Assembly: GCA_973895155.1 (NCBI GenBank)
Contig: OZ316894.1
Location: forward strand, 11,470,001-11,534,000
Length of the DNA stretch: 64,000 nucleotides
Reading direction: 5' to 3'
Source of the DNA: Marsupella aquatica
Taxonomy: Eukaryota > Marchantiophyta
Shown: in pieces, positions 25,973 through 39,700 of the stretch
How positions within the stretch are numbered: position 1 is the stretch's first letter
Layout of the letters: each line of letters opens with the position of its first letter
Made by a program: the position numbers and the translations under genes
Notes under the pieces: model-generated
What the model saw: only the letters and a program-made list of their open reading frames with translations
What the model was told of the DNA's origin: nothing
The model's database searches: none

Positions 25973-26784
25973 ACCAAAAGTAGTTCGAGGGGACATCCCA
26001 ACAGAACTGATTGGTACCAATTCCACCAACTTCATAATTTGACTATGGAGGCATATACACGCCACCAAACCCACCGAGTCTTTTGCTTTCCAATTAAACA
26101 TGCCCCCAAATTAGGTCAACACTAACCTGCCCCCACAACTAGGTTGCCTCCTATTTTCTGTGGGTTGGTTTAACCAGCGACTACCCCAAGATAATAGACA
26201 ACAGATAACTGATCTGGTAGTCTAGAGACAAGTTTTAGGCTCATAATTGTAAATAAGGATTGCAAACGTGCCCCTTGTCCCTATCGGGTGACACTCTCCT
26301 GTCCAATAATGCCATGGATGGAGTTTGTGGATAGTCCTACAGGAGGTACTTTTGAAAACACACTAATTAGTCCTATCCCAATATTATCCCAGGCAGCCAT
26401 TTCTTTAGTATTTTGTTAGGAGAGGCGATGTGGCTATTGCCTCTTGCATAGGAGCTCCTTTAAAACTATTAAATAGATTCTTACCATCAAATTTTCATGG
26501 TCCTAGCTGATGGGACCCTTGATTTAAGGTCTATCATCGGTTTGTATCACTCAGGGTCCCATCAAGTAATACTTTTTCTTTTGGGGGTCTTACTAGCATA
26601 TACTTTCACCAGTTCACCAGTAGTGTGTGCACACGCACTTTACATACACTCAATTGTAGGTTTTAGAGTTGTCTTTGGGGACAACATTATTAGAGTGAGC
26701 AAGGACTATGTGGGAGAGAAATAACACTTCCTTGCCTGGAGTAATAAGTACTCCTTGCCCCTCACTTTTCTCCTCGATCTTTGA

Positions 26785-26965
26785 CCCTCTATTTTTGCTT
26801 TTGACATGCTCACTCTTACCTGTCTTGTTTCCTGATTTTTTTGGCACTGCAAACATTAAAACTCATATGACGAGCCCCTCTATTTTTGCTTTGGACATGG
26901 CCACCCTTACCTGTCTTGTTTCCTGATTTTTTTGGCCCTGCAAACATTACTCATACTATGAGCAC
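26785..26965. repeat. Tandem duplication, period 91 bp, two copies
   Basis: The word CCCTCTATTTTTGCTTT starts at 26785 and at 26876. Each is followed by GACATG, TTACCTGTCTTGTTTCC and GCAAACATTA with few differences. Confidence 0.8.
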
Positions 26966-27884
26966 AGTTTATCATTGTTTATTATCAGGAGTCTGCACTT
27001 CCACAGTTGTCATTTGACCTAAGTGGTTTCTGGGATGTTTTCACTTACAATAAGTGCAGAATTAGTGCAAACACCCCCCAAAGAAAAGGGAAGAACAGGA
27101 AGCCTTGCATTCATGGAATGTGCACTTTAGAAGAGAAAAGACTTCATGGAATGTGCACTTTAGAGAGAGACTACCCTGTCAGTAATCATACATTAAAATG
27201 TGGTAATATGAAATTGCACTCATTAATCTAAAGAATAATACAGGAGGGATATCATACACTGTATATGACTCGTGGATCTAAAGAATATAACCAGGTTTAT
27301 CTTGGTATGGAAGGATATCATATATGTCATATTTTGTTCCTGCATTTGCTGATCCATTCCACAAGAGACAAACCTCTATCATACACCAAATATGTCATCT
27401 TTTGTTCCTGCATTTTGCTGATCCTGCATTACGCATTTGCTGATCAATTCCACAAGAGACAAACCTCGTCATTCATCCAGTCATCAGTATAATATGCGGA
27501 TCCAATATCAATCCGCAACAGACAAACACCCACCGTCGAAATGATTTCGTCTTCTTCGTATAATCGTATCCTTATTCGTCAGTGCACTAATAATAAAGCG
27601 CAGCACAGTCCAGCGACGTAGATTCCGCTCTACAATACTACAGATGCCGCAAACTCCCCCTCTGCTTTTGTGGCGACTCCGGCGACATCGGAGTGATCGG
27701 GGACTCGGGGGATAGGCTAATTAAATTTCTTCGCCAACCAGCATTGGACGGCGTAGATATTCTCACGAACACAGTGTCGCGACTGAGGCGTCGATCTTGT
27801 GGGCCCAATTGTCCCTCTTCATTTGTTTCGCGCCAAACAAAACCCTATGGCTAATCAGGGCGTTTTCAGTATTGAACGAGAAGA

Positions 27885-28090
27885 CATGGTACTATGCAAG
27901 TTATGAGTGATGAAAAACTCCGGACGGTCGGAGTTGTTCGGGTGTCTCATGGGTACTAATGAAAGCTTGTGATACTATGCGAGTTATGACAGAGCCAGAC
28001 GGTCTGGACTTGTCGGCAGTGTCGTCGGTCCTGAAAGCAAACCTGTGGTGCTATGCGAGTTCGGATCTACAACTGACGGTCTGAGCTTTT
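27885..28090. repeat. Degenerate triplicated unit, about 75 bp
   Basis: Three successive segments carry a CTATGCGAGTT or CTATGCAAGTT word followed 25-40 bp later by GACGGTC and a GGAC or GAG word. They are diverged. Confidence 0.45.
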
Positions 28091-28213
28091 CAGGTGCTGT
28101 TTTTTTATTCATAAATATCCAAAGGTGGCATGTGGTGGGCACTTTTTCCTTCCCTTGAAGTGGGAGGTAGATATGTTGATATAATGTTTGTAACACATTT
28201 GTTGTAGCCGTCT

Positions 28214-28357
28214 GATCTACCGTGCGTTAAATCTACGTCAACCATACAACCAGAACATAAACCAAGACACGTGTCATTGAAATCACTTGGTTTGTATTGA
28301 TTTATGTTCTGGTGTACGAACCGCATTAACTTGACATAAATTTAACACGAGCGATCT
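28214..28357. mobile_element. MITE-like inverted-repeat element, 134 bp
   Basis: The block 28219-28352 is an imperfect palindrome. Its left end (CGTTAAATCTACGTCAA) pairs with its right end (TTGACATAAATTTAACACG). Inner arms CCAGAACATAAACCAA and TTGG...TTTATGTTCTGG pair as well. The block is bounded by GATCT at 28214-28218 and 28353-28357, a possible 5-bp target duplication. It has no coding capacity. The superfamily is not assigned. Confidence 0.5.
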
Positions 28358-31154
28358 TCTTAAATTTAAGGAACACCTTCACATTTGTTGATTTGCTGCA
28401 GAACAACAGGATTGTTGAGATGATGATTTGCTGGATTTAGTCAACTTAGGCTTATTTCTTTTCTACCATCTCTCTAATTTTCCTAGATTTAAGGAAGATT
28501 GTCAACTCTGGGGATCAATTGTATTGGGGAGATAAGTTTTTGGCAAATTCAGTCACTAGACTTTGAACTTTTTTTCAACACATTTATGTTAAAAATGGCT
28601 GCAGAGAAGAAAGCCCCTTGTTTTGAATGATTTTTGGTCAAAATTCGAAGGGCAACTAACTCCATCAATAAGAGTCAGGCCAATTATTAACACCTATAAT
28701 ACAAGGTCCTACCACACCTATAATACAAGGTCCTACCTGTTTTGCAGAGGTAGTCTTACAAGTTTGCAGTGTCAATTTTTGGGGCGAAGGAACCAAAGCA
28801 AGGAGGAGACCAACAAAAACTGGAAAAAGGAAAAAGAGATAGCAGAGAAAATGGAGTGGGGAGTATTTAGGAGTATTTGTCCTCCTACATCCTCCCACTT
28901 GTCAGGCTACTTTGCACCAATTACACAAAACCCCAAAAGTGGTCCATCCATGCCAGCATCCATGTCAATCCTGAGCATACTGTTTGTGACATTTGCCACA
29001 AACTGAAATTGAACTTGTTTTTGTGAGTTAAGGGGGTTTTTGTGAGTTAGCCAATCTTGAAGGCAAAATATAGCCTCTTACCAGCCTACACCTGAGTGCC
29101 TGCCTTTGACCTCTTGTACGCAACAATTCCTTTTAGATAACAATGTCTTTTCCTTCATGACATCTTGGAGTAACAATATCTTTTATGCAACATTTTTTAA
29201 TGTTATGAAATCTTAAACACAACAATCTCTTTTGTGGAATGATCTAGTTTGTACTCAATGCATATTTTACACAAGTGTCTTTTAGCCCCACTTTTGCCAA
29301 ACAACTTGTGTTATGTAACAACATATTTTCCTACATGACATTAATGATATCTTTTCCGCAAGGACTTCTTTTATGCAACAACATTTTAGCGCATTGACAT
29401 CTTTGCAAATAACAATGCCTTATGCATTGACATTTTTTATGTCACACCATTTTTTGTGCAATGCACGTGTAATGAGCTAGTTTAGTAATAACAGCTTAAT
29501 GTCTAGGTTAGCTTTAGAAGAATAGGGAGACCACATGTTGACCCATGTGTGCGGGGGGACATCCTGGAGATTGTATACCTCATAAAGCTTTATGGGTGAC
29601 CTTTTTCATATTTGCAGGGCAAATGACTGTTTATTACAGATCTTATCTATTTCCACTGCTCAACGTCCACACAAAGTGTATATTTTCCACACAGAGTGGT
29701 ATAAAAAATACACAAGAGGCACTCAACTCTCTTAATGAGACATAAAGTTTTGCACTTGAAAGTCACGGAGTGAATAAGGAGCATAATATATCGACACACA
29801 CGATAATATTTTGAAACTGCTATATGGTGAAGTGCACTTTCAAATTTTGTCTTATTTTCATAATTTTTGTGTTATGTATTTTTATTTCAATGTGCTTTAT
29901 CAAGGGGTACCCCTTTAATTTTTGGTATCTTAGAGAATTTTGAACTCATTTTGGCAGCCCTCTTAATTTTTAATCCCAATGACTTTAAAGTTTGTAGGTC
30001 TTCTTTGAGAAAAATGATTGTAAACAAATGTGAACACTTGGTGTCTTAAGTTCCCCTCATGACATTATTCCCTAAGTTTATGGTTTTTATTGAATTGGGT
30101 GTCATTAGTGAGGCACATTGAATTTGGTGCACAGATGGTAGTGTTGTTGTGTCATCGCACCTGGCTGTTTTTTTCATTGGTCATTGACTGTACTTTTTAT
30201 TGGTCACTGTGTGCTTTCTTTGCATGTCCTATTCTAGTTAGACTCTTTTATTTGATCGACTTACATATCACTACAAGACAAATATCAAGCATGTCCAAGG
30301 GTGAGAATGCTATATCTACACACAGTTAAAGATTTGTTTTAGTAGTCCCCACCCACTTTGGTCAGACATAAAAGGAGCATAACTTTATCAACACACACAC
30401 TATTATGGTTTTTTTTTTGTAGTTCCCACTCACTCTAGCGAGAATTTAAGGAGCATAATATATCAACACACACAGTATTCAGGCTTTGTTTTAGTAGTTC
30501 CCTCTCACTTGGCGAGAATTTAAGGAGCATAATATATCAACACACACTACATAAAGATTTGTTTGACTAGTCAGTCAAGGATCTTAAAAAGCCCCTAGCA
30601 ATGACAGAAACCTGGTTTCACCATTTTTAGTACATTTTCCCTGAAATTGTGGAGCAAAGTCTCACCATTTTAAATGTTTTTCCCTAAAATTGTGGAGAGA
30701 AGAATGTGAAAAAAGCCACTAGCCATGACAAAAATCTGGTTTCACCATTTTTAGTACAGTTTTCCTGAAATTGTGGAGCAAAGTATCACCATTGTAACCA
30801 TTTTTTCCTAAAATTGTGGAGAGAAGAATGTGAAAAAGAAAGAAGTCTTGGACACTCCTCCTTTTTATATGACTACCGGTAGTGGTGCTTTAAAGGAGCA
30901 TAATATATCAACACAAGACACACAAAATTTGTTTTACTCCTAATTCTTGTTAGAAAGAAATGTTACCAGTGTGTAATTATTTTTACTAGATGCTACAATT
31001 TCCATAACCCTGTGCCCGGAAAAATCTCAGGGGGTAATCTTTTTCCCAGGCAAATATTAGGTACAATAATGACTGTTTGGGTGGAGATTCTAGTGTGAAC
31101 TTGTTCCCACAAACATTTCTGGACTGCATTTCTTCAGTTTCTGATCACAGGGTT

Positions 31155-31428
31155 ACACACCAGTAACCCCAGACCAAATAATATTTATAGTATAGTAATA
31201 ATTACCCTATACGTAGTCCCCATCTGCTTTGGCCAAAGTTCTGAAAGAAACAAAGGTCTCTCTCTCGCATATTCCTAATAACCCCAGACCAAACAATACG
31301 TATAGTATAGTAATTACCCTATACGTAGTCCCCATCTGCTTTGGCCAAAGTTCTGAAAGAAACAAAGGCTCTGTCTCTCGCTCATATTCCTAATAACCCC
31401 ATCCCAAACAGTAATTACCCGTATAGTA

Positions 31429-31477
<49 letters not shown>

Positions 31478-31676
31478 TCCTAATAACCCCATCCCAAACA
31501 GTAATTACCGATAGTAATTACCCTATACGTAGTCCCCATCAGCTTGCTTTGGCCAAAGTTCTGAAAGAAACAAAGGTTCTCTCTCTCACTCTCTTTCTCT
31601 CACATTACTAGTAACCCCAGACCAAACAATAATTACCGTATAGTAATTACGGGTATAGTTATGAAAGAAACAAAGG

Positions 31677-31707
<31 letters not shown>

Positions 31708-31850
31708 ATTCCTAGTAACGAGTAACCCCAGACCAAACAATAATTACGGTATAGTAATTACCCTATACGTAGTCCCCAGATCCCGTCTGCTTTGGCCAAA
31801 GTTCTGAAAGAAACAAAGGCTGTCTCTCTCTCTCGCATATTCCATTCTAC
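31155..31850. repeat. Tandem array of about 90-130 bp units with embedded CT microsatellites
   Basis: About five to six units carry TAACCCCAGACCAAACAATA, CCCTATACGTAGTCCCCATC, GCTTTGGCCAAAGTTCTG and AAAGAAACAAAGG. They are separated by CT dinucleotide runs, the longest at about 31431-31472, another at 31678-31702. Units differ in length by indels. The array ends just before the probable cytochrome b5 leader. Confidence 0.85.
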
Positions 31851-32159
31851 TGCGACTCTTGCGCCGCTGCACCTTTCTTCCTTCACCGACTCCTCCTGTA
31901 GTAGAGTAGTAGTGTAGTAGTAGTAGTGTCGTGTAGGAGTGTAGTAGCAGTCGTCGCAACTCTTTTCCTGCCAACCACCAAGACTGCTCGTCGACTGCAT
32001 TCGGTCGGTCGATCGTTCGTTTGCGTTGCTTTGCGTTGGGTTGCATTGCGTCGAGTAGCGGAGTCATTCGCGTGCGCGGTACGTGAGTCGTGTTGGAGCT
32101 TCAGTAGGCATCGATTCGAGCATTCCTCCATTACTGTATTGTTCACTTGTGTAGCACCG

Positions 32160-32190
<31 letters not shown>

Positions 32191-32257
32191 CGAGTCGGTG
32201 AGTGAGATATCTCTCCGTCGTGCCCTGCGAGAGGGAGGAAACGAGCGAGTGAGCGAT
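31851..32257 (+). promoter_or_regulatory. Probable promoter-proximal region and 5' leader of cytochrome b5
   Basis: This segment is GC-richer than the array to its left, carries TAGTAG triplet repeats near 31900-31945, and ends in a GA dinucleotide run at 32164-32190 shortly before the ATG. The exact transcription start is not visible. Confidence 0.4.
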
Positions 32258-33646
32258 ATGGCGAAGGTTTTCACTCTGGCGGAGGTGGAGACGCACAACA
32301 ACGCGAAGGATTGCTGGCTTGTGATCGATGGCAAGGTGAGTGAGACGGTGGGACTTGATTTCCTGCTCGGTGCGGTTCGTTGCTTCCGTTCTCGCGTGAC
32401 GGTGGTCAGGTTTCTGGAAGAGTCGCTCGATTGTGTGAAATCGATGGGCTTCCCGGTGGAGCGATGTAACGCCGTGGTTGATTTGAGTGGAGTCGAGTCT
32501 AGATGTAATGGAGCGAATCGGGAGTTCGGAGGGGGTGAGTGTTGGATTTGTCGGAAATCCGTCTTTACGAGATTGGATCGCGAAAAAAAGCACGGCGTTT
32601 TTGCCCTGCTCGGAATAGCTGGATAATGTAAGTGTCCGCCCTATTTGGAGGGGGCAAGTTCTTGTTCGTGTGAAGAACTCAATACGGAAAAGTCTACTTT
32701 TCTCCAATAGGGGGCGTGCGATGGGGGCCTGCCGGCCTAGTCTGGTCAGTGTGGAGCCTCACGGAGAGGTGTGAGCTGCTGTGAGCTGTGCGCAGTCTCC
32801 TCCGTCCAGTGCACCCTTGTTGTCCGCTATCAATCTTATCTGCCGTGATATGAGCTTAGTCATTACACGATAAGTACTGGATAGAGTAGAGGAGGACGGT
32901 GCCTACCACAAAACTCGTATGATGCTGGGACACTAGCATGCGGGGGTCATTCTTGCAGACGGTTGTAGGCACGATAAGTCTGTCGATTTCTTCTTTCTTT
33001 TCTCGTCTCTAAGAGCTGGGATTTGTTTGTTGTTCGTCGTGCTCTCTGTCTGTCCGTATTTCACAGGTTTACGATGTGACCAAGTTTCTCGAGGAGCATC
33101 CCGGTGGCGACGAAGTTCTCCTGTCAGCCACTGGTAGGGCTTTTCTCAGCCTCTCTCTTCTTTGTGGAGAAATTACCACTCTAGTTTCGCATTGCATAGA
33201 AGATCTTGCTTAGCTTTGCTTTTTTTTAGCGAGCTGCAGTCTCTGTAAATGCCCGTCACATGCCTGCTCCGTTCGTGATGTCGTATTCTCACTTGAGGGT
33301 GGAGGGCAACTGGACTTTTACCTCCTCGAAGAAGTGACATTGATTGTGAGCCTGATTTTCTTCGTGTGCGGCAGGCAAGGATGCGACTGATGATTTCGAA
33401 GATGTCGGTCACAGTAACAGTGCTCGAGAGATGATGGCGGAGTACCTTGTCGGTGAGATCGATGCCTCAACTATTCCCTCGAAAGCCACCACCGTCAACC
33501 GAGCCAGCGAGCCACAATATAATCATGACAAATCTGGCGAGTTCATTATTAAGATCTTACAGTTTTTGGTACCTTTGGCCATTCTCGCTTTAGCAGTGGC
33601 TGCCCGCTTCCTGACCAAGAAAGAAGAACCAGTCCCCGAGTTGTAA
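32258..33646 (+). CDS. Cytochrome b5, tail-anchored ER isoform
   Basis: Three exons, 32258-32335, 33067-33133 and 33375-33646, are joined by GT-AG introns and encode 138 residues. The heme-binding domain fills residues 1-75. The axial histidines are His37 in EEHPGGDE and His61 in EDVGHS. The N-terminus (FTLAEV..HNN..DCWLVIDGKVYDVTKF) is typical of plant microsomal b5. A linker of about 30 residues is followed by one hydrophobic segment, residues about 109-128, and a short charged tail, which marks a tail-anchored protein of the ER membrane. Cytochrome b5 passes electrons from NADH-cytochrome b5 reductase to desaturases, hydroxylases and P450s. Intron 1 is 731 bp. Nothing is broken in the coding sequence. 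Confidence 0.96.
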
Positions 33647-36250
33647 GGAGTTTAGGGTTCCTGGTCTTCAAAGATCCGGTACAGATCTCTACTCCCTTGC
33701 ACGGAATCCGAGCAGGGTCAAACATTCAGTTCTTGTTCATAGTTGGCGTTTACCTGACCATTACGGAAATTTGGTTGTCGCTGCGGGCATGCCAAGGTGG
33801 AATTGGCAGCAGTGCTTCTCTCCACTATTCAACATTTGCGAAAATGCCTCTGGCTGGGGCAATATTCTTAATCAATTAGATAGGCTTAGCGTCGTGTGGA
33901 TCACATAAGGAAAGTTTGCTTGAGAGAGAACACACGACCATTCTCTTTGTTATGAGTGCCTGGGAAAGAGAAACTCTAATTGAAGATTTGAGCAACAAGA
34001 TGCATGCTTGTTCTTACGTTTTTCTCGAGGTGGCATTGCCGACCTTTCATGGAAATGATTGACGCGGTATGTGTTTCCAATATGCCCATGGTAAGATCTC
34101 TTTATCATGGATTTCTTCCCCGTCATTGCTTCTTACCATCTCCGTAAATGTTACGAGTGCTTTGCTGATACCTGTCGCTCGCTTACGAGAGGAGAATTTG
34201 ACGTCCATGTCTAAGTCTCAGAATTGTCTTACGAAAGATGTCACATGCTCACGAAGATACCGGTTATGTGAAGTTTAAAATTGTTCGTCTACCGTTTGAA
34301 TAGTTACGAATGCTTGTGGCCACCATTGGCTGCAGTATATGGAGTAGAGCTCTCATCGGAACGTAAAGCCAGCCTTTTGGAACCAATTTTGCTATAAATG
34401 CACCGTGCTGTACTCTGGAATGGATCCTCTTCTATGAGTTCCTGTCCTTTTTGTTTGTAAGCAGTTATGTTCGCACAACTCCACTTCTGAGTCGTGTAGT
34501 GGAGATAAAATTACCTCGGCATGAGTGTAATTCGAATGGCATGTTATTGAGGTACCATTTATCTACGACTTTCTTCCAATCCTGTACCTGTCTCGTGCTT
34601 TCAATCCGAAGACTTATTCCCATCTCTCTAATCATATTTCGTCCTTCAAGGAGGCACTGATATCAGACCATTGTTGTCTACAATGCAGTCTTCGTAATGA
34701 AAGCCCGGATAACAAGGAATCAGCCTTGTTTCTCCATTTACCAGCGTTAGCCTTTCTGAAACCGGATGCAATCGTAGTCGAGTCCATCGCCGACCTCGTT
34801 CAACCCTCATCGGAAATAAATTACCTAACTCTTTTTGTTTATCTAGCTGATTCCCTTCTGGTGTCTTCATGAAGATGTGTCCAAGACATTAAGACATGGA
34901 AAGCCTCTTTGATACCTACCACGTGTACTGGAAAGTCATGTTGGGCAAGATAGTATGGAATCACAGGTGACAACAGGTGAAAACTGTGGTTGAGCTTCAG
35001 TTGAAGTGTGGGATTTTGTTTGTGGCTAGAATGTTTTCATCGTTTATTTCAAGATACGTGAATACCGAGTGGGAGTGAATGAAGACACAGCTCAAACTTG
35101 AGAACCGAAGTCGACCTTCCAAAATCACTTGCCAGTAGGGCGTGTTGGGCTTCTGCAATCTAATATCTCTTAGATGGCAGCTTCAATCAATCTGCAGATG
35201 CATCGTTTGAGCTGCTTTGTTTTTGTTGTTGTTAGAGAAAGGTTTTTCCCAGAATGTATGTCAATCGGTGTTTGTTCACAAGAAGGACGCGATGGTGGAT
35301 TGTGAAGGGAGGAAACATAAGTATCCCTAGATGCAGTGTAACCATTTGTTGATTCAAACGTGTGGGCTAATGTCATTAGGAAATAGGAGAGCAAGAAGCT
35401 GGGTGGACTATTGAACTGAAAATTTGGGACAACAGTCGTCTAATTTTGCAAAGTACAATCGTCTAGAGCTGGACCCGAAGATTCCATTCTAAAGCTTTTT
35501 CGGAGTAAAAACAAAATTAAATGTGCCAACTTAGTCTGGTGAATCTTGACTAAGGCGGAAATTCCCACGTTGCTATTTAATTCTTTTGGGCGACCTGATC
35601 GATGTGGGGACGAAGCCCTTACTGGTGATCGTGCAAGCTGGCGTCACGAGAGAGAATCTCATTAAGCCGTAAAAGTTACTGTGAACGCATGAGGAAATTG
35701 TTCACAAAGCCATTTGTTTGAGCTCCTAGAGTTTTGAGGCTCATGTCACACGTTACCGCTGTTTGCCAAAATTCATTGCTGCCGTCAGTCCAGCTATATT
35801 ATGTCCCCGTGGAATCAAAATAGGGGACACTACTATTTCTGATCCAACATTCCCTATATCAATTGGGGCATATTCACCCAACTGCCGAAAAATGAGGCTG
35901 TTGATTTGGATCGGCAATTATAACAATTACAAAAATATTTGGGAGTCTTGTGACACTACCCTAGGCGTTATTTTCGCTGTTTTCCTGGACTGGCGCATAA
36001 TGTCAAGGAAATGATTTTGGAAATGAGAAGGTGAGACGATTGAGAGCTGACTGTGTACATGTAGTTTGGGATCCTTCCCGAGGTGGTACATGATGTGAAT
36101 CTTTTGCAATCCTTGGCAGAGCATATGAGGAATGGGAAAAACATCACATATCATGTCCATTCCTACTAGAACCAGCCTAAAATGTAACACATCACAGCTC
36201 CTCGAACTGTTGAAGTCGATCTTGGACTGTGTCTTCAATTTGATGTATTG
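33647..36250. other. 3' region of cytochrome b5 and gene-free DNA
   Basis: The first part is probably 3'UTR. No further gene, RNA gene or clear repeat was recognised up to the copia LTR. Confidence 0.5.
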
Positions 36251-36459
36251 TGTTGTAAAACACTTGCTCGTAAGTCACTTAGGAGATTAAGCTTTTCTCT
36301 TAGCTTAACCTGCACCTCCATTCTTACTTCCGGCCGCTCTCTTCCCTACTGTCGATCCTAGGTTACTACCTTCCCTCCGTTGATTCCCCTCTCCCTAAAT
36401 CCTACTTATAGTGAGTCCTGCGCTCAGTCCTATGTAGCAATAGATTAGTGTTACCAACA
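36251..36459 (+). repeat. Copia 5' LTR (start approximate)
   Basis: The right edge is set by the primer-binding site that begins at 36460. The left edge is a TGTTGT start at 36251. A short LTR of about 209 bp ending in ACA results. No second LTR is in the window, because the element is interrupted at 40896, so the left edge cannot be checked by alignment. Confidence 0.5.
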
Positions 36460-36475
36460 TGGTATCAGAGCCATG
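36460..36475 (+). other. Copia primer-binding site
   Basis: TGGTATCAGAGCCATG is complementary to the 3' end of plant initiator methionine tRNA and is the standard minus-strand primer site of plant copia elements. It fixes the inner edge of the 5' LTR. Confidence 0.9.
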
Positions 36476-36773
36476 CTCTGATTAGCGTCCTCGGGTATCA
36501 AGCGTGTTCAGGTAGAAAGTTCCCTGACACTTAGTACCAGCAGCACTAGATTCTAGATTTACTCGCCGCGTACTCAGGTTGAAAGTTCCCTGACTAACAC
36601 GAGCACTGCTTAGAACATTCCTTGCTTGATTAGAGCAACTACTGACATTCATAAGATTAGATTCGACTCAATCGACTCATTGCTTTGCTCAGGTTTGAAA
36701 GGTTCCCTGACACATCACTATTCTGCATTTTTTACCATTCTTCTCATTAGTGAATCAATAGTTTCTTTTTGCC

Positions 36774-39700
36774 ATGGAACTACTGAGGATATTCTCCGAC
36801 ACCGATAAGCTAGATGGCACCAGTAACCACATGGCCTGGACCATTGTGGTTAAGAATCTTCTGAAAAAGGAAGACGTGTTTCATGAACTCAACTTCAACG
36901 CCAAGCCTGACGCCAACGGCAACTTCATAGATGGCAGAGCCCATCTGACCGCCAAGGAGAAACAGAAGAAGAAGGACAAAGCTGTCGCCATCCTTGCATC
37001 TACAGTGAAGTCCAAATTTTTGTCCACAGTGGACAAGTTCTCCGACGATCCAGCCAAGTGTTGGGAGCATTTTCATCAACGCTTTGGTGGAGATCTACTA
37101 CAATGCCAGATGTTCCTGATGCAGAAGCTTCAGACTACACACATGGTCGAGGGGAGCTCTGTGGAACTCTACATCAACTGGATCAACGAGTTGGCCGGAC
37201 AGCTTTCCAGCATCAACGCCGAAGTAGACGAAACGCGTCTCATGCATATCGTACTACAAGGCCTTCCGCTCAGCTGGAACGCATTTGTTTCTATTTTCAG
37301 TGCTGATCTCTCTCGTACTCCTAAACCAAATTTTTCTAACCTTCTTGAACGTTTGCAATCTGATGAATACTGGAGGAAGGCCAAACAGGCTCAAGCTGAG
37401 TCTCACGAAGAAGCTATGGCTGTTACACGTTCATTCACTCGTAGCCGGGGACGACTTTTTCATCACCCCGATTCTTATCCACCTCGCAACAACTTCGACA
37501 ACACTCCGCCTCAATCTCAATCTCGGCCCAATCCTGCTCTCTCAGTTGGACGTGGGCGGCGAATCGGCACCTGCAACTACTGTGGAAAGACCGGTCACTG
37601 GGAACCAGAATGTGATCTAAAGAAACTAGATTCTCAAATCGCTGATCTTCAACTCAAAGCTGCTGGGATACGCAGGTACCAACCTCAAGCCAACAGTGTT
37701 GAGACCCCTCCTAACTACTACGATGGACCTAAGGACACCATAGAAGTCTACAACGACAATGAGCACGGTGAGTACTTTGAAGCAAACTACTCTGAGCTTG
37801 ACACAACTAGCCATAGTCCTAGTGAGTGGATACTTGACTCCAGCGCAAGCACTCATGTTACATGAGACAGTTCTGTCTTCCGCACTATCAACCCCGGCTC
37901 TCACTCCAAATCAGTGACTACTGCTAGCGGTACTCAGCTGCCTGTAGCTGGACATGGTACCATTTCTATTGATCGCAATAAAGAGATCAACAAAGTTTTG
38001 TACGTGCCTGGTCTTCAACGGAACTTCTCTCCATTGGGTCCCTCACCGACGCAGGCCATCTCATTCTTTTCAATTCAAAATCCTGCTTTGTTTTTGACAA
38101 GGACAACCCGTCTAACATCTTCCTCAGAGGAGCTCGCGATCCTCGCAACCGCCTCTACAAACTGCGTCAACCACTGCCGCTCGTTCCTTCACACTCATGT
38201 CATCCCGACTTACTTCAGCAGTCCCCTATTTTGCTCACAGAAGTCTCTCACACCGACCTTGTCGACCTCTGGCATCGTCGCCTCAATCACGTGAACTACC
38301 AGATGGTGCATCACATGTCCACGGGGTCCTTAGTCACTGGGATACCACCCCTTCCTCGGGTAAAACGGGTTTGCGACACCTGTGTTCTAGGCAAACACCA
38401 TCGGGACAAAGCTCCCAAATATTCTCGCTCTCAATCTTCTCGACCTCTGGAACTCATTCACTCCGACCTTTGCGGACCAGTTCATGGGCCCGGTCCCACC
38501 AAGTATATTCTCACTCTTATCGATGATTTTTCACGCTTTACTTGGGTTAACTTCCTCGCTTACAAAAGTGATACGTTCGCAAAATTCAAGGACTTCAAGA
38601 TTCTTGTTGAAAACCAATTCAACCACAAATTAAGTTGGTTGTCTTCGCTCAGATCGCGGTGGGGAATACATGTCCGCAGAATTTCTATCTTTTTGCAGGC
38701 TCCATGGCATTCGACGTCAACTAACCGTAACTAACCGTAGCTGACTTTGCACACCAAAATGGCATTGCAGAACGCAAAAACCGCACCCTACTTGAAGCTG
38801 CCCGGACCATACTAATTGATTCTGGTTTTCCACTGTCTCTCTGGACTGAAAGTATCCGTGCAGCTAATTACGTCCAAAATTGATCCGGCACACGCGCCCT
38901 TCATCAGACTACTCCATTTCAGGCTCTACATGGCTCCAAGCCCGACCTCAGCCACCTCCATGTTCTTGGTTCAACTGCATACGTTCTTATACCGGCCTCT
39001 CATCAGACCAAGCTCGGCATCAAAGCCATCCGCACCACCCTTCTCGGCTATGACGATCAATCTAAGGCCTATCACTGTTTTGATGCTACACGCCAACGCA
39101 TTCTCATCTCCAAAGATGTTACATTCGACGAGAATACCATGGGCATTCACGTCACCAATCCTACTGCCGCTCAACTACTATTCCAATCTCTCCTCACTGA
39201 TGATATTCCTACAGCTTCGCTCGCTCCGGCAATTCTTGCTCCAGAGGGGGAACCAGTGCCCGATCAAGCACCTGATCAGGAGCCTCCAGTTCTAGAAGAG
39301 GAGTCTGTCTGTGAACCTCTGGAACCAGTATGTGAACCAATTGTGCCTGAGCCACTTGTTATTAATCTTGTCCCACCAACACCTCAACCAGCGCTATGAC
39401 ACTCCCTTCAGACCCGACAACCACCACCTTGGCACAACGACTACGAAATGAGCAGCAATCTTGTCAAGGCCACTGGATCTGAATGTGGAAATCTATCTGT
39501 CGAAGAGGCTCTCAAACACCCAGGATGGAAGAAGGCCATGGAAGATGAAATCAAATCTCTCCTCGACATGGGCACGTGGGAGCTAGTCTACCTCCCTGCT
39601 GGACGACGCGCCCTCACAGCAAAATAGGTCTTTCGTGTCAAGCCCGACTCAACCAGATTTTGACTGAAAGCTAGGCTCGTTGCACGTGGTTTTGAACAAA

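Larger units (their letters stand above)
24380..31150. other. Long gene-free region with repeats
   Basis: Apart from the repeats listed separately, I see no coding signal in nearly 7 kb. Frames are short and compositionally like noncoding DNA. From 29050 to 29480 the DNA is a degenerate series of words such as CTTTTATGCAACA and TGACATCTT. From 30300 to 30930 the words AAGGAGCATAATATATCAACACAC recur. Confidence 0.5.
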
